A DNA stretch of 12,710 nucleotides. It comes from Bacilli bacterium. Lineage in GTDB: Bacteria > Bacillota_I > Bacilli_A > RFN20 > CAG-826. A program made the position numbers and the translations under genes. The notes beneath the pieces are model-generated. The model made no database searches and had not been told where the DNA came from. It worked only from the letters and a program-made list of their open reading frames with translations. Below, piece by piece: positions 5,591-12,710 of this stretch. Every line of letters begins with the position of its first letter. Position 1 is the stretch's first letter. The stretch spans positions 1 to 12,710 of the forward strand of contig JAFZUD010000048.1 in NCBI GenBank assembly GCA_017618495.1, written 5' to 3'.

Positions 5591-7641
5591 TCCTGAAACC
5601 CTATCTTGCGTTCTTTGCTTTGGCCGGTCTAATCATCGGCTTCAATATTGGTTTCTACCTTTTCAGCCTTGCCGTAATCCTCCCTCTTTTGGTGTTGATT
5701 CTTTTCGTTTGGCCTCTAAGAAAAAGAGGGAAGATCGGAATGATCACTATGGGTGTCGCCCTTTTGGTCGGGTTTGCTTTTGCCATTCCCAAAACGGAAG
5801 CGCGCACAGACTATGGTGTCTACGAAGGCGTGGTTGTTGAGAACAGGGATAACTATTTCCTGTTCGACAGCGGTTTTCACCGCTATTACGTGTATGAGAA
5901 AGATTGCGAAAGAGAAGAAGGGGACATCTTGTCGATTACGGGCAAAGCGTCGCCTTTAAAGATCACCTCTTATGAGGGCTATTTCTCCTTTGAAAACTAT
6001 CTCAACAAGAAAGGAGTCGATTCTGAATTACATGTATATGAAACGGAAGTTAAGTTCGCTAGGCCCTTAAGATTGGCCTCTAGAGAGAATAAGTTCCTCA
6101 GTAATTTCGAAGAGCCGACGAGAGGTCTTCTTTCGTCGGTCCTCTTCGGGGCGAAGGATTATTCAAATGAAACGATTGCGTTGGCTGCCAGCATGAATGC
6201 GCTGACGTTCCTAAGCATGTCGGGGATGATCTTATCCTTCTTCTTGAAGTTCCTTGATTGGTTCTTCCGGTTAGGATTTAAAGACAAAACATCAGACATC
6301 ATCGTATTTATCATCATCACTTTCCTGTTTCCGTTTGGCATTCACAAAATCGGATTCTGGAGGGTTTACCTTGGGAGGGCGGTTGCTTTAGCTTCGACTA
6401 TAAGCGGTAAGGAAACCAATCCATTAACAAGGACTTCTCTTATTGGAACTATCTTGTTCTTTATCAACCCTTGGAACGCGCTACAAAGCGGGTATCTCGT
6501 TGGATTTGGTCTGTCATTATTCCTAAATCTCACCGATCCTCATAGAGCCATCTACAAGCGAAAAGACAAAAAGGCGATGAACTTTATTTATCTCCTTTTG
6601 TTCTTGTTACCGCTATACGTTAAAGGGAACGCCTTTCATTTCTTGGGTCCGCTTTATAGTGTTCTCTTGATACCTTTAGTTAGTCCTTTTGCGGCGATGG
6701 GTTATCTCAGTTTCTTCTCGCTGCCTTTTGTCACTGCGCTGAACGCATACTCTTCGTTCCTTGGCTTCGTTTTATCGGTCCTAGAGAATTACGATATAGT
6801 AGTGACTGTCGGACTTTTCAACGATTTGGCCATCTTTATTTATTACTATGGTTTGGTTCTTTATTTCTACATCAAGGACTGGTGCTTCGACCGTATTGCT
6901 AATCTTATTCCGATTGTTGGGGTCGTGGCATTCATCATCAATGTTTGTCCGCTAATAAATTACGCGAGCAACCAGATCACTTTCCTAAATGTCGGGCAGG
7001 GCGATTGCGTCGTTATCCGGAATCAAAACAAAACCGTCCTCATTGATACCGGTGGAAACACACCATTCGATATCGCGACTGAAGTTGATATACCGTTCCT
7101 ACGGAGTCAAAGACTTTCCAAAATCGACTATGTGATTGTCACTCACGCTGACGCGGATCACTCCGGTGGTGTGGCTTCACTAAAGAAGAACTTCAACGTG
7201 AAACACGTCATAACTGACAAGAGCAATTTCCCGCTAACCATCGGAGATTTGCGCTTTGTTAACTACAATAACAACTCTAAAGATACGAAAGAGGAGAACA
7301 ACAATTCGCTTGTCCTGTCGCTAGATTTCATGGGGAAGAAATGGCTTTTCATGGGCGACGCTCCAGAATCTCTCGAGCGCCAAATAATCAAAGAGCATCC
7401 AGACCTTGATTGCGACATATTGAAAGCAGGGCACCACGGAAGCGACACCTCGTCTTGTGAGGAGTTCCTTAAATGCGTTACTCCCGATGTAGCGATTCTC
7501 TCGGTTGGCAAAAAGAACTCATATGGTCATCCAAGCAACAAGGTTTTGGCTAGGTTTGAACGACTTGGCATAAAAGTAAGGCGAACCGATGTCGAAGGCT
7601 CCATTACCTATCGGCAAAATTTGATTTTCTCTAGCACCTAA
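5551..7641 (+). CDS. comEC: Competence DNA-uptake channel protein ComEC
   Basis: Polytopic membrane protein that moves single-stranded DNA into the cell during transformation. It has 696 residues; CGGAG (5539-5543) lies 7 bases before the ATG inside comEA. Two or more N-terminal membrane segments (about 15-75) precede an OB-like domain (about 88-170). The multi-span competence domain covers about 190-470, and a C-terminal metallo-beta-lactamase-like nuclease domain covers about 472-696. The nuclease motifs are complete: THADADHSGG (531-540), MGDA (601-604), KAGHHGSD (625-632) and YGHPS (658-662). In the competence domain the usual HLLAISGLH-type signature reads TFLSMSGMI (219-227), lacking both histidines. 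Codon use is less biased than in alaS, as expected for low expression. Confidence 0.93.
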   Translation: MGKEQEVHKSHGLILKPYLAFFALAGLIIGFNIGFYLFSLAVILPLLVLILFVWPLRKRGKIGMITMGVALLVGFAFAIPKTEARTDYGVYEGVVVENRDNYFLFDSGFHRYYVYEKDCEREEGDILSITGKASPLKITSYEGYFSFENYLNKKGVDSELHVYETEVKFARPLRLASRENKFLSNFEEPTRGLLSSVLFGAKDYSNETIALAASMNALTFLSMSGMILSFFLKFLDWFFRLGFKDKTSDIIVFIIITFLFPFGIHKIGFWRVYLGRAVALASTISGKETNPLTRTSLIGTILFFINPWNALQSGYLVGFGLSLFLNLTDPHRAIYKRKDKKAMNFIYLLLFLLPLYVKGNAFHFLGPLYSVLLIPLVSPFAAMGYLSFFSLPFVTALNAYSSFLGFVLSVLENYDIVVTVGLFNDLAIFIYYYGLVLYFYIKDWCFDRIANLIPIVGVVAFIINVCPLINYASNQITFLNVGQGDCVVIRNQNKTVLIDTGGNTPFDIATEVDIPFLRSQRLSKIDYVIVTHADADHSGGVASLKKNFNVKHVITDKSNFPLTIGDLRFVNYNNNSKDTKEENNNSLVLSLDFMGKKWLFMGDAPESLERQIIKEHPDLDCDILKAGHHGSDTSSCEEFLKCVTPDVAILSVGKKNSYGHPSNKVLARFERLGIKVRRTDVEGSITYRQNLIFSST

Positions 7642-7658
7642 AAGGCTCTTAAATGCGC

Positions 7659-7664
7659 TATAAT
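7659..7664 (+). promoter_or_regulatory. -10 box (TATAAT) of a holA promoter
   Basis: A perfect TATAAT lies 17 bases after the comEC stop. No good -35 box is visible at 17 bp (ACCTAA). The predicted start of transcription falls at about 7671-7672, exactly at an ATG. Confidence 0.5.
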
Positions 7665-7671
7665 GAATCAA

Positions 7672-8646
7672 ATGATTCAAGTTATCTATAACCCTCAGAG
7701 CAGCATGTGCAAAACCGCTCTCAGGAAAGTCCTCAAAAACGATCTCCCTGAGCGCGATGAGATGAACTACGTCGAGCTTGATATGGGCAAAGAGCGCCTC
7801 ATCGATTTGGCTAACGAATGTGAGTCGCTTCCTCTTGGCTATGATAAGAAAGCGGTGGTTGCTGAGAACTTTTATTATCTTGAAAAAACCAAGACAAAAC
7901 AGAAGCCTCAAAAGGGCGATGTCGCCGATGATATCTTGAATTTCTTCCGCAAGCCTAACCCTGATATCCTTCTTTACATTTTGGTTTATGCCGAGGCTTT
8001 AGACGAGAATGGAGAGTTCTTTAAGGCCCTCAAAGAAGGAGGCGCCAAAGTCACGGTCGTCAACTCTTTCGGCGCTGACCAATGGCCGGTTGTCGTCAAA
8101 AACTTCTTCGAGAAGAGAAGCACCAAGATAAACCCTGATGCCGTAAAGGAACTCATCACCAGAGTCAATAATGATTACTCGGCCTTCCTTAACGAAGCTC
8201 TTAAGCTCGTCACTTATGCGAATGGCGAAACCATCACCAAAGCGATGGTTGAAACCCTTGTCAGCCAGCCTCTTGAAGAGAACATGTTTGAGCTTAGCAA
8301 CGCTTTGACTCGCGGTGACAAAAAGAAAGCCTTAAATGTTTACAATGATTTGAAAGTCAAGAATACGCGTGGCATTTCTCTTATGAATGCTTTAGTGAAG
8401 CAATTGACTTTCCTTCATCAGGTTCAGTACCTAAACAACAATGGTTTGAACCCTCAAGCGATAGCGAAGGAACTTGGTTGTTCCATTGGTCGTGCGAATG
8501 CCTCTTTATTCTCTGTCCGTAAGATGAGCGACAAGTGCCTTGAGAAAGCGATCGAAGACCTTTATCAGGCTGAGCTTGGAGTCATGACTGGCAAGATCGA
8601 CGAAGATCTCGCCTTTAATCTCTTCTTAGCCAATTTCTCCCTATGA
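7672..8646 (+). CDS. holA: DNA polymerase III delta subunit
   Basis: Clamp-loader subunit that opens the beta sliding clamp at the replication fork. The sequence has the AAA+-like N-terminal region without a working P-loop, as is normal for delta, with the pattern ILLYILVYAEALDENGEF near 105-122. The collar-type helical C-terminus includes QPLEENMFELSNALTRGDKK, typical of the family. Length is 324 residues from ATG 7672, or 327 from ATG 7663. I prefer 7672 because 7663 falls inside the TATAAT box and neither start has a Shine-Dalgarno site. It follows comEC as in Bacillus, and its TGA stop overlaps the ATG of the next gene (ATGA at 8643-8646). A 7663 start is possible on read-through transcripts from comEC. 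Confidence 0.9.
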   Translation: MIQVIYNPQSSMCKTALRKVLKNDLPERDEMNYVELDMGKERLIDLANECESLPLGYDKKAVVAENFYYLEKTKTKQKPQKGDVADDILNFFRKPNPDILLYILVYAEALDENGEFFKALKEGGAKVTVVNSFGADQWPVVVKNFFEKRSTKINPDAVKELITRVNNDYSAFLNEALKLVTYANGETITKAMVETLVSQPLEENMFELSNALTRGDKKKALNVYNDLKVKNTRGISLMNALVKQLTFLHQVQYLNNNGLNPQAIAKELGCSIGRANASLFSVRKMSDKCLEKAIEDLYQAELGVMTGKIDEDLAFNLFLANFSL

Positions 8647-9089
8647 GAATCCTAGTCGTAAGCGACACACACGGTGACAATTACGCTTTAGAACAAGTTG
8701 CCTTAAGAGAGCCCGGCATCGACCTTTATCTTCATGCTGGCGATGTTTGTGCCCCAAAAGAGAGCATCTCTCCTTTCGCTGCGGTGAGAGGAAACTGCGA
8801 CGGTTATTTCCGCGAGGACTACAAGCCGTCTTATGAAATCCAAACTCCTTATGGAAAACTCCATATGGAACATTATCCAGTCAGAGATATCTATGAAGCG
8901 TCTTTAGAAACGGAAGGGGTTAAGATCTTCATTCATGGTCATACCCACGTGAGAGAGCAAAGGAACGAGAATGGGGTTTACACATTCTGCCCAGGTTCGC
9001 TAGCGTTCCCTCGCGATAATGACAAAGGAACATATCTCATCCTCGATATCACCGAGAAAGAAGTGAAGGCCACCTTCAAAGAGTTATAG
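8643..9089 (+). CDS. YfcE/MJ0936-type metallophosphoesterase
   Basis: Small calcineurin-like phosphodiesterase of 148 residues, probably a soluble two-metal enzyme with phosphodiesterase activity on unknown natural substrates. All metal motifs are visible: SDTHG (Asp8, His10), HAGD (Asp34), RGNCD (Asn51), an isolated His77 in MEHYP, and HGHTH (98-102). CPGS (116-119) corresponds to the usual NPGS. The MEHYP segment replaces the more common THGH, keeping one histidine. The ATG overlaps the holA TGA (ATGA) and no Shine-Dalgarno site is seen, so translation is probably coupled to holA. It ends TAG just before a shared terminator. The exact physiological role cannot be read from the sequence. Confidence 0.88.
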   Translation: MRILVVSDTHGDNYALEQVALREPGIDLYLHAGDVCAPKESISPFAAVRGNCDGYFREDYKPSYEIQTPYGKLHMEHYPVRDIYEASLETEGVKIFIHGHTHVREQRNENGVYTFCPGSLAFPRDNDKGTYLILDITEKEVKATFKEL

Positions 9090-9101
9090 AAAGAAGCACA
9101 A

Positions 9102-9126
9102 AAAAAGAGCCGTGGTGGCTCTTTTT
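9102..9126. terminator. Bidirectional terminator between the phosphoesterase gene and rpsT
   Basis: A perfect 10-bp stem (AAAAAGAGCC at 9102-9111, GGCTCTTTTT at 9117-9126) with a 5-nt loop. It has A/T runs on both flanks, so it can end transcripts from both converging genes. Confidence 0.92.
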
Positions 9127-9144
9127 ATTTGTTTTTAGAAGGGC

Positions 9145-9408
9145 TTAGTTAAGCTTGCCGAGTTCTTTCTGGAGATGGGCCTTCTTACGAAGAGCACTGT
9201 TGGTGCTGATGATGTTGGCCTGTCCGAGTTTGTCGAGAAGGGAAAGGGCGGCATTGACGAGCTTGGTAGCTTCTTCTTTGTTGCCGGCGGCAAGAGCGGC
9301 CTCAGCCTTTTTGATGGCGGTACGGGTTTCCGATTTGGCGGCGCTGTTGCGGGCGTTGTTCCTTCTGCGGACCTCTAATCTCTTCTGTTCTGATTTAATG
9401 TTTGCCAT
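9145..9408 (-). CDS. rpsT: 30S ribosomal protein S20
   Basis: Primary 16S rRNA-binding protein of the small subunit, 87 residues, the standard length. It is a basic, all-helical protein beginning MANIKSEQKRLEVRRRNNARN, with further family features SAAKSETRTAIKKAEAAL and a C-terminal SALRKKAHLQKELGKLN. An AAAGGA site lies about 11 bases before the ATG, slightly far. Its own promoter is upstream (9441-9469) and the shared terminator downstream. rpsT next to holA is typical of Firmicutes, though here it faces the holA operon and the phosphoesterase gene intervenes. Confidence 0.96.
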   Translation of the reverse strand: MANIKSEQKRLEVRRRNNARNSAAKSETRTAIKKAEAALAAGNKEEATKLVNAALSLLDKLGQANIISTNSALRKKAHLQKELGKLN

Positions 9409-9440
9409 ATTACTTAGATTCCTTTTGTTATGCGTGAGTT

Positions 9441-9469
9441 ATTCTAACTTCGCTCGCGCGTTTAGACAA
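9441..9469 (-). promoter_or_regulatory. Promoter of rpsT
   Basis: On the minus strand TTGTCT (9464-9469) and TAGAAT (9441-9446) are 17 bp apart. The spacer is GC-rich (…CGCGCGAGCG…). The promoter begins only about 15 bp beyond the stop codon of the ligase gene. Confidence 0.8.
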
Positions 9470-9483
9470 CACTTTTGTTTACT

Positions 9484-11508
9484 TTATTGTCCTTTGTGTT
9501 TTCCTTGCTTACCTGCAGGCTTCTTTAGGGTCAAGACTTGGAAGGCGAAATCGTTGACGGTGCCAAGTTTGCCATAGAGTTCCGTAGGAATGGTGATGGA
9601 GAAGGTGATTTCCAAATCCTGAATCATCTGAATGTAGGACATGGAGTCGCCGCCAAGCTCGACATTCCAAATCGCGTCATTGGCGATCTTGTAGTCTGGA
9701 AGGAGGAGGGTTTTGGCGAAGACCTTCTTGACGGTTTTGATGGTTTCCTCAACCTCTTTGCTGTCGAATCCTTCGAAGGAGACGACGGTTTTCTGTCTTT
9801 GGATGAAGTCGACGAAGTTCTCTGGGTGTTCGGAGAAATCCTTCTTGACCGCGAAGCGCTTGGCCTTCATGGAGTTGGAGATCGGGATAGCCTTCTTGTA
9901 GACATAGAACTCAGAGACTTTCTTGCCGCTTGGGATCTTGTCGTTGATCTCATCAAGCTTCTTTTTGATCTCTGGGAATTCTTCACTGGCAACTTTGTTG
10001 CTGAGTTCGGCGACGAGGATGATTTTCTCGTCCATGCCACGGCTATATCCGAAGACACAGACATGTTCGACGCCTGTTATTTCCTGGAAGTAGGTCTCGA
10101 TTTCATCAGGGAAGATGTTTTCGCCATTCGCGCCGATGATGGTGTCTTTCAAACGACCCTTGATGTAGACGCGGCCGTCTTCTTCGATCTCAGCGATATC
10201 GCCAGTGGCCATGAAGCCGTTTTCGTATTCGGCTTTTTTACGGACGCCGCCGATGATTTCCTCGCTGTGGAGGAGTTCGCTCTTGATCATGAGTTCGCCT
10301 TGCTTCTTGCTTTCCTCATCTTTCTTGAGCTTATATTCGATGCCATATAAGGAATGGCCGATAGAACACTTAAGTCTGGTTTTGACGTCTTTGGAGAGTT
10401 CGACGGAGCAGATGCCGGCTTCGGTCATGCCGAATCCGTTATAGAGAGGGTAGCCAACTCCGTTGATGGTCTTAGCGGTATCGGCATTGAGGTAGCCGCC
10501 GCCGGAGATGCAGAACTGGACCTGAGATCCAAAGAGCTTTCTCTGGACGAACTTGGTCATGAATTTGCTAGAAGCAAGGACGCCAGCTTCTTTCTTGGTC
10601 ATCTCACCAAGGTTGTAGCCCATGATCTTCTTGAAGAGTTTCTCGGTTCTCTTGTTGGACATTTCCATAGAACGCTTAAGTCCCTGGGCAACGGAATCCC
10701 AAACGAGTGGAACGGAGAAGATGTGGGTGCATTTGCCTTTTTTGCAGGCGTTTTTGAGGTCACCCGCGCTCATTCCGGCTGGATAGACAAGGGTCTTTCC
10801 GTAGAAGCTATACCACATAAGGACGGCGCTGAAGCCGAAGATGTGGTGGAGAGGAAGCATGGCCAAGATGTTGATCTTTCCTGGATGCATGATGGTTGTG
10901 CTTTCAAGAGGCATGTTATGGGAAGCGATGATCTGATTGCAGATGGCTTTGCCAGGCATAACCATGATTTTGATGTCGCCAGTGGTGCCGCTAGAGCAGA
11001 ACATGGCTTCATCAGCCCAATGAGGAGCAAAAGAATCAACCTCTGGGGACTTCTGAATCTCATTTAACCTGAGAGAAAGGACGGAATATGGGTCGAATTC
11101 GTTGACGACGATGGCTTCAGCCTTAGCTTGAGCAAGCAAGTTTTCGGTATTAGTGTGCTCTAAGCGTGCGTCGATAAGAAGGACCGGGTGTCCGTTCATG
11201 AGAATGGCCCAGAAGAGGAGTGGCCAATTTGGGGTGTTTCTCATCTTGAGTCCGACTGGAGCGTTAGGATGGATATCCTTTAAAGCGCTCGCGAGGTGAC
11301 GGGCTAAAGAATAGGCGTATTCGCCATAAGTCTTGTAATTGTAAGAACGAAGCTTGTTGTCTTCGTCAAAGTAGAGGACCGCTTTTTCGAGGGACCTTTT
11401 GGTGGTGATGTATTTGAAGATATCCTCGAAGCGCATGTTGGTTTTTTGGAGGTCAAGAGCGCTGTCGATGAACTTTTGGCATTCTTTTTCTGTGTAGATA
11501 ATAGGCAT
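9484..11508 (-). CDS. AMP-dependent acyl/aminoacyl ligase fused to a carrier domain
   Basis: ANL-superfamily adenylating enzyme of 674 residues with a C-terminal phosphopantetheine carrier domain. It should activate a carboxylic acid as acyl-AMP and may load it onto its own carrier. Core motifs: CSSGTTGDIK (171-180, phosphate loop), YNGFGMTEAG (356-365), ATGDIAEIEEDGR (434-446), GRLKD (451-455) and the catalytic-lysine region SNSMKAKR (544-551). The carrier domain (about 590-660) has LGGDSMS with Ser622 as the attachment site. The tail is very basic (KKPAGKQGKHKGQ). No membrane segment, acyltransferase or reductase domain is seen. AAGGAA lies 12 bases before the ATG. No terminator follows, so it may read into rpsT. 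Substrate is unknown; long-chain fatty acid or an amino acid are both possible. Confidence 0.85.
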   Translation of the reverse strand: MPIIYTEKECQKFIDSALDLQKTNMRFEDIFKYITTKRSLEKAVLYFDEDNKLRSYNYKTYGEYAYSLARHLASALKDIHPNAPVGLKMRNTPNWPLLFWAILMNGHPVLLIDARLEHTNTENLLAQAKAEAIVVNEFDPYSVLSLRLNEIQKSPEVDSFAPHWADEAMFCSSGTTGDIKIMVMPGKAICNQIIASHNMPLESTTIMHPGKINILAMLPLHHIFGFSAVLMWYSFYGKTLVYPAGMSAGDLKNACKKGKCTHIFSVPLVWDSVAQGLKRSMEMSNKRTEKLFKKIMGYNLGEMTKKEAGVLASSKFMTKFVQRKLFGSQVQFCISGGGYLNADTAKTINGVGYPLYNGFGMTEAGICSVELSKDVKTRLKCSIGHSLYGIEYKLKKDEESKKQGELMIKSELLHSEEIIGGVRKKAEYENGFMATGDIAEIEEDGRVYIKGRLKDTIIGANGENIFPDEIETYFQEITGVEHVCVFGYSRGMDEKIILVAELSNKVASEEFPEIKKKLDEINDKIPSGKKVSEFYVYKKAIPISNSMKAKRFAVKKDFSEHPENFVDFIQRQKTVVSFEGFDSKEVEETIKTVKKVFAKTLLLPDYKIANDAIWNVELGGDSMSYIQMIQDLEITFSITIPTELYGKLGTVNDFAFQVLTLKKPAGKQGKHKGQ

Positions 11509-11544
11509 AGTATCTTATATTTCCTTCTGCTTAATCTTTACTAT

Positions 11545-11561
11545 CTTATTCCAAGAATAAG
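11545..11561. repeat. Palindrome in the divergent intergenic region, candidate operator
   Basis: CTTATTC (11545-11551) and GAATAAG (11555-11561) form a perfect 7+7 bp inverted repeat with a CAA centre. It lies between the ligase gene and fmt, overlaps the -35 position of the fmt promoter, and is followed by no T-run, so it is more like a protein-binding site than a terminator. Confidence 0.45.
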
Positions 11562-11578
11562 GTTAGGGCGAGTATAAT
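11549..11578 (+). promoter_or_regulatory. Promoter of fmt
   Basis: A consensus TATAAT is at 11573-11578. The best -35 is weak (TTCCAA at 11549-11554, 18 bp spacer) and lies in the palindrome. The predicted start near 11585 leaves a short leader with AGGAGG (11590-11595). Confidence 0.6.
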
Positions 11579-11602
11579 TTATAAGAACTAGGAGGCATAG
11601 TG

Positions 11603-12547
11603 ATGAAATTTGAAAAACCTAGCGATGTCAAAGTCCTTTACTTAGGAACCCCAAAAATCGCCATTTACCCACTTTTGGCCCTCCTTGAAGAAGGCTTCAA
11701 TGTTGTTGGCGTCGTCACCCAAGCCGATAAGCCAAATGGCAGAAGCGGCGTCCTTACTCCAAGCCCAGTTAAAAAAATCGCCCTCAAAGCAGGCGTCCCT
11801 GTTTTCCAACCTGGCAAGATCTGCAAAGACTACGAATGGGCGAAAGAGCTTGGCTTCGATTTGATCGTCTGCATGGCCTATGGCCAGATAGTCCCTGATG
11901 AGCTTCTTAAGATGGCTCCTTTAGGCGCGATTAACTTCCATGGCTCATTGTTACCTAAATATCGCGGAGCCGCGCCTATGCAACGTGCGCTCATGAATGG
12001 AGAAACCGAGACTGGCGTCAGCCTCATGGAAATGGTTTCAAAAATGGATGCAGGTGATGTCTATGACACAAGCGTCATCCCTCTTGATAGCGTCGCGAAT
12101 TATAGCGACCTCTATGAGAAGATGGGCTTAGCCGCTGGTGAGATGGCTAAAAAAGACGTTTTGAAATACGCCAATGGTGAACTCAAAGGAGTCCCACAAG
12201 ACGAATCCAAAGTCACCTTTGCCGAGAAGATCCTAGTCGAAGATGAACATTTACCTCTTGCTTTGACCTGCAAAGAAACGATCAATTACATCAAAGGCCT
12301 TAGCTATGAACCAGGCGCTTATCTCTATCTTGGTAATAAGAAACTCAAGGTTCTCAAAGCATCGCTTTTTAGCGAAGAAATGTTCCACGAAGTCGGAGAA
12401 ATCGTCCAAAACAAAAAGCATTTGCTTCTCCAACTCAAAGACGGTGTCATCTCTCTTGATGAGGTTCAGCCTGAAGGCAAGAAAGTGATGGCTGGAAACG
12501 CCTTCCTCAATGGCGCTCGACTCGTCTTCCCGTGCCACCTCAAATAA
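11603..12547 (+). CDS. fmt: Methionyl-tRNA formyltransferase
   Basis: Formylates initiator Met-tRNA using 10-formyl-tetrahydrofolate. It has 314 residues, the usual length. The N-terminal Rossmann-like transferase domain begins VLYLGTPKIAIYPLLALLE, has the loop ADKPNGRSG (41-49) and the catalytic signature INFHGSLLPKYRGAAP with Asn111 and His113; Asp149 is in KMDAGDVY. The C-terminal domain (about 208-314) is the beta-barrel tRNA-binding module. ATG 11603 is preferred over GTG 11600 because AGGAGG (11590-11595) is then 7 rather than 4 bases away. It has its own promoter and is followed after 4 bases by the next gene; the usual partner def is not in the window. Confidence 0.96.
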   Translation: MKFEKPSDVKVLYLGTPKIAIYPLLALLEEGFNVVGVVTQADKPNGRSGVLTPSPVKKIALKAGVPVFQPGKICKDYEWAKELGFDLIVCMAYGQIVPDELLKMAPLGAINFHGSLLPKYRGAAPMQRALMNGETETGVSLMEMVSKMDAGDVYDTSVIPLDSVANYSDLYEKMGLAAGEMAKKDVLKYANGELKGVPQDESKVTFAEKILVEDEHLPLALTCKETINYIKGLSYEPGAYLYLGNKKLKVLKASLFSEEMFHEVGEIVQNKKHLLLQLKDGVISLDEVQPEGKKVMAGNAFLNGARLVFPCHLK

Positions 12548-12551
12548 TTTG

Positions 12552-12710
12552 ATGTCGAAAGAAAAACAATACCTCACGCTCTCAGTCCATGATTTAGTGG
12601 ACTTTTTGCTGCGTAAAGGCGATATCGACAACCGAGTCTATAACCAAGAGACCATGCTTGTCGGGACGAAGATTCACGCTTCATTTCAGAAAAAGCAGGG
12701 GAACGAATAC
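12552..12710 (+). CDS. N-terminus of a probable DinG/Rad3-like helicase-nuclease, cut by the window edge
   Basis: Only 53 codons are present, open to the right edge. The pattern SVHDLVDFLLRKGDIDNRV followed by MLVGTKIHASFQKKQG resembles the N-terminus of Firmicutes DinG/Rad3-type ATP-dependent helicases that start with a Cas4-like PD-(D/E)XK nuclease module (VxxLVxFxLRxGDIDxR … GxxIHxxxQ). The helicase motifs would lie beyond the window, so this is recognition of a short segment from memory. The ATG is 4 bases after the fmt stop with no clear Shine-Dalgarno site, suggesting co-translation with fmt. Confidence 0.55.
   Translation, partial: MSKEKQYLTLSVHDLVDFLLRKGDIDNRVYNQETMLVGTKIHASFQKKQGNEY

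Noticed and set aside
9538..11067. Long forward-strand frames opposite the ligase gene
   Set aside because: They are codon-bias shadows of the reverse-strand ligase, whose motifs are complete, and have no start signals of their own.
1082..12547. Full genetic code 4 (TGA = Trp throughout)
   Set aside because: RuvX would run 57 residues past its normal end into the next gene, and about 20 conserved Trp codons in the window are all TGG, with only one TGA.

Overview
The window looks like part of a low-GC Gram-positive chromosome of the Bacilli/Mollicutes neighbourhood, most likely an uncultivated host-associated lineage. This rests on a canonical T-box leader in front of alaS, near-consensus sigma-A type promoters, strong Shine-Dalgarno sites, and gene blocks resembling those of Bacillus subtilis (alaS-ruvX-DUF1292 with greA close by; comEA-comEC-holA with rpsT close by). 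The lineage assignment is inference.

Layout. 1-782 is a messy left edge: an open fragment with codon use unlike the rest, then what looks like the 3' end of a host gene (possibly a metallophosphoesterase), ending in a strong terminator (806-846). 848-1066 holds a compact promoter and an alanine-specific T-box (specifier GCC at 943-945). 1082-4393 is the operon alaS, ruvX and a DUF1292 gene. greA (4454-4957) has its own promoter and terminator. 5048-7641 holds the overlapping DNA-uptake genes comEA and comEC. holA and a YfcE-type phosphoesterase follow, overlapping by ATGA. A perfectly symmetric terminator (9102-9126) separates them from the opposing rpsT and from a reverse-strand gene for an acyl/aminoacyl-AMP ligase fused to a carrier domain. 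A divergent intergenic region with a 7+7 bp palindrome leads to fmt (forward) and the first 53 codons of a probable helicase/nuclease at the right edge.

Functionally the window is mainly translation (AlaRS, S20, Fmt), DNA replication and repair (HolA, RuvX, probable helicase), transcript cleavage (GreA), natural transformation (ComEA, ComEC), and one lipid- or peptide-like activation gene (ligase-carrier fusion).

The most striking observation is a single in-frame TGA at 1556-1558 inside alaS, exactly where AlaRS enzymes have the invariant Trp of the NFW-x-(M/I)-G motif. The reading frame is otherwise intact for 867 codons. Three neighbouring genes end in TGA, and one of them (ruvX) would be implausibly extended if TGA were simply Trp. 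This points to an error or recent mutation, UGA read-through by tRNA-Trp, or an early stage of UGA reassignment in a relative of the code-4 Mollicutes. Smaller points of interest are a hairpin burying the comEA ribosome site, a probable leaderless holA, unusual ComEA and ComEC motifs, and a possible chimeric join near 430-455.
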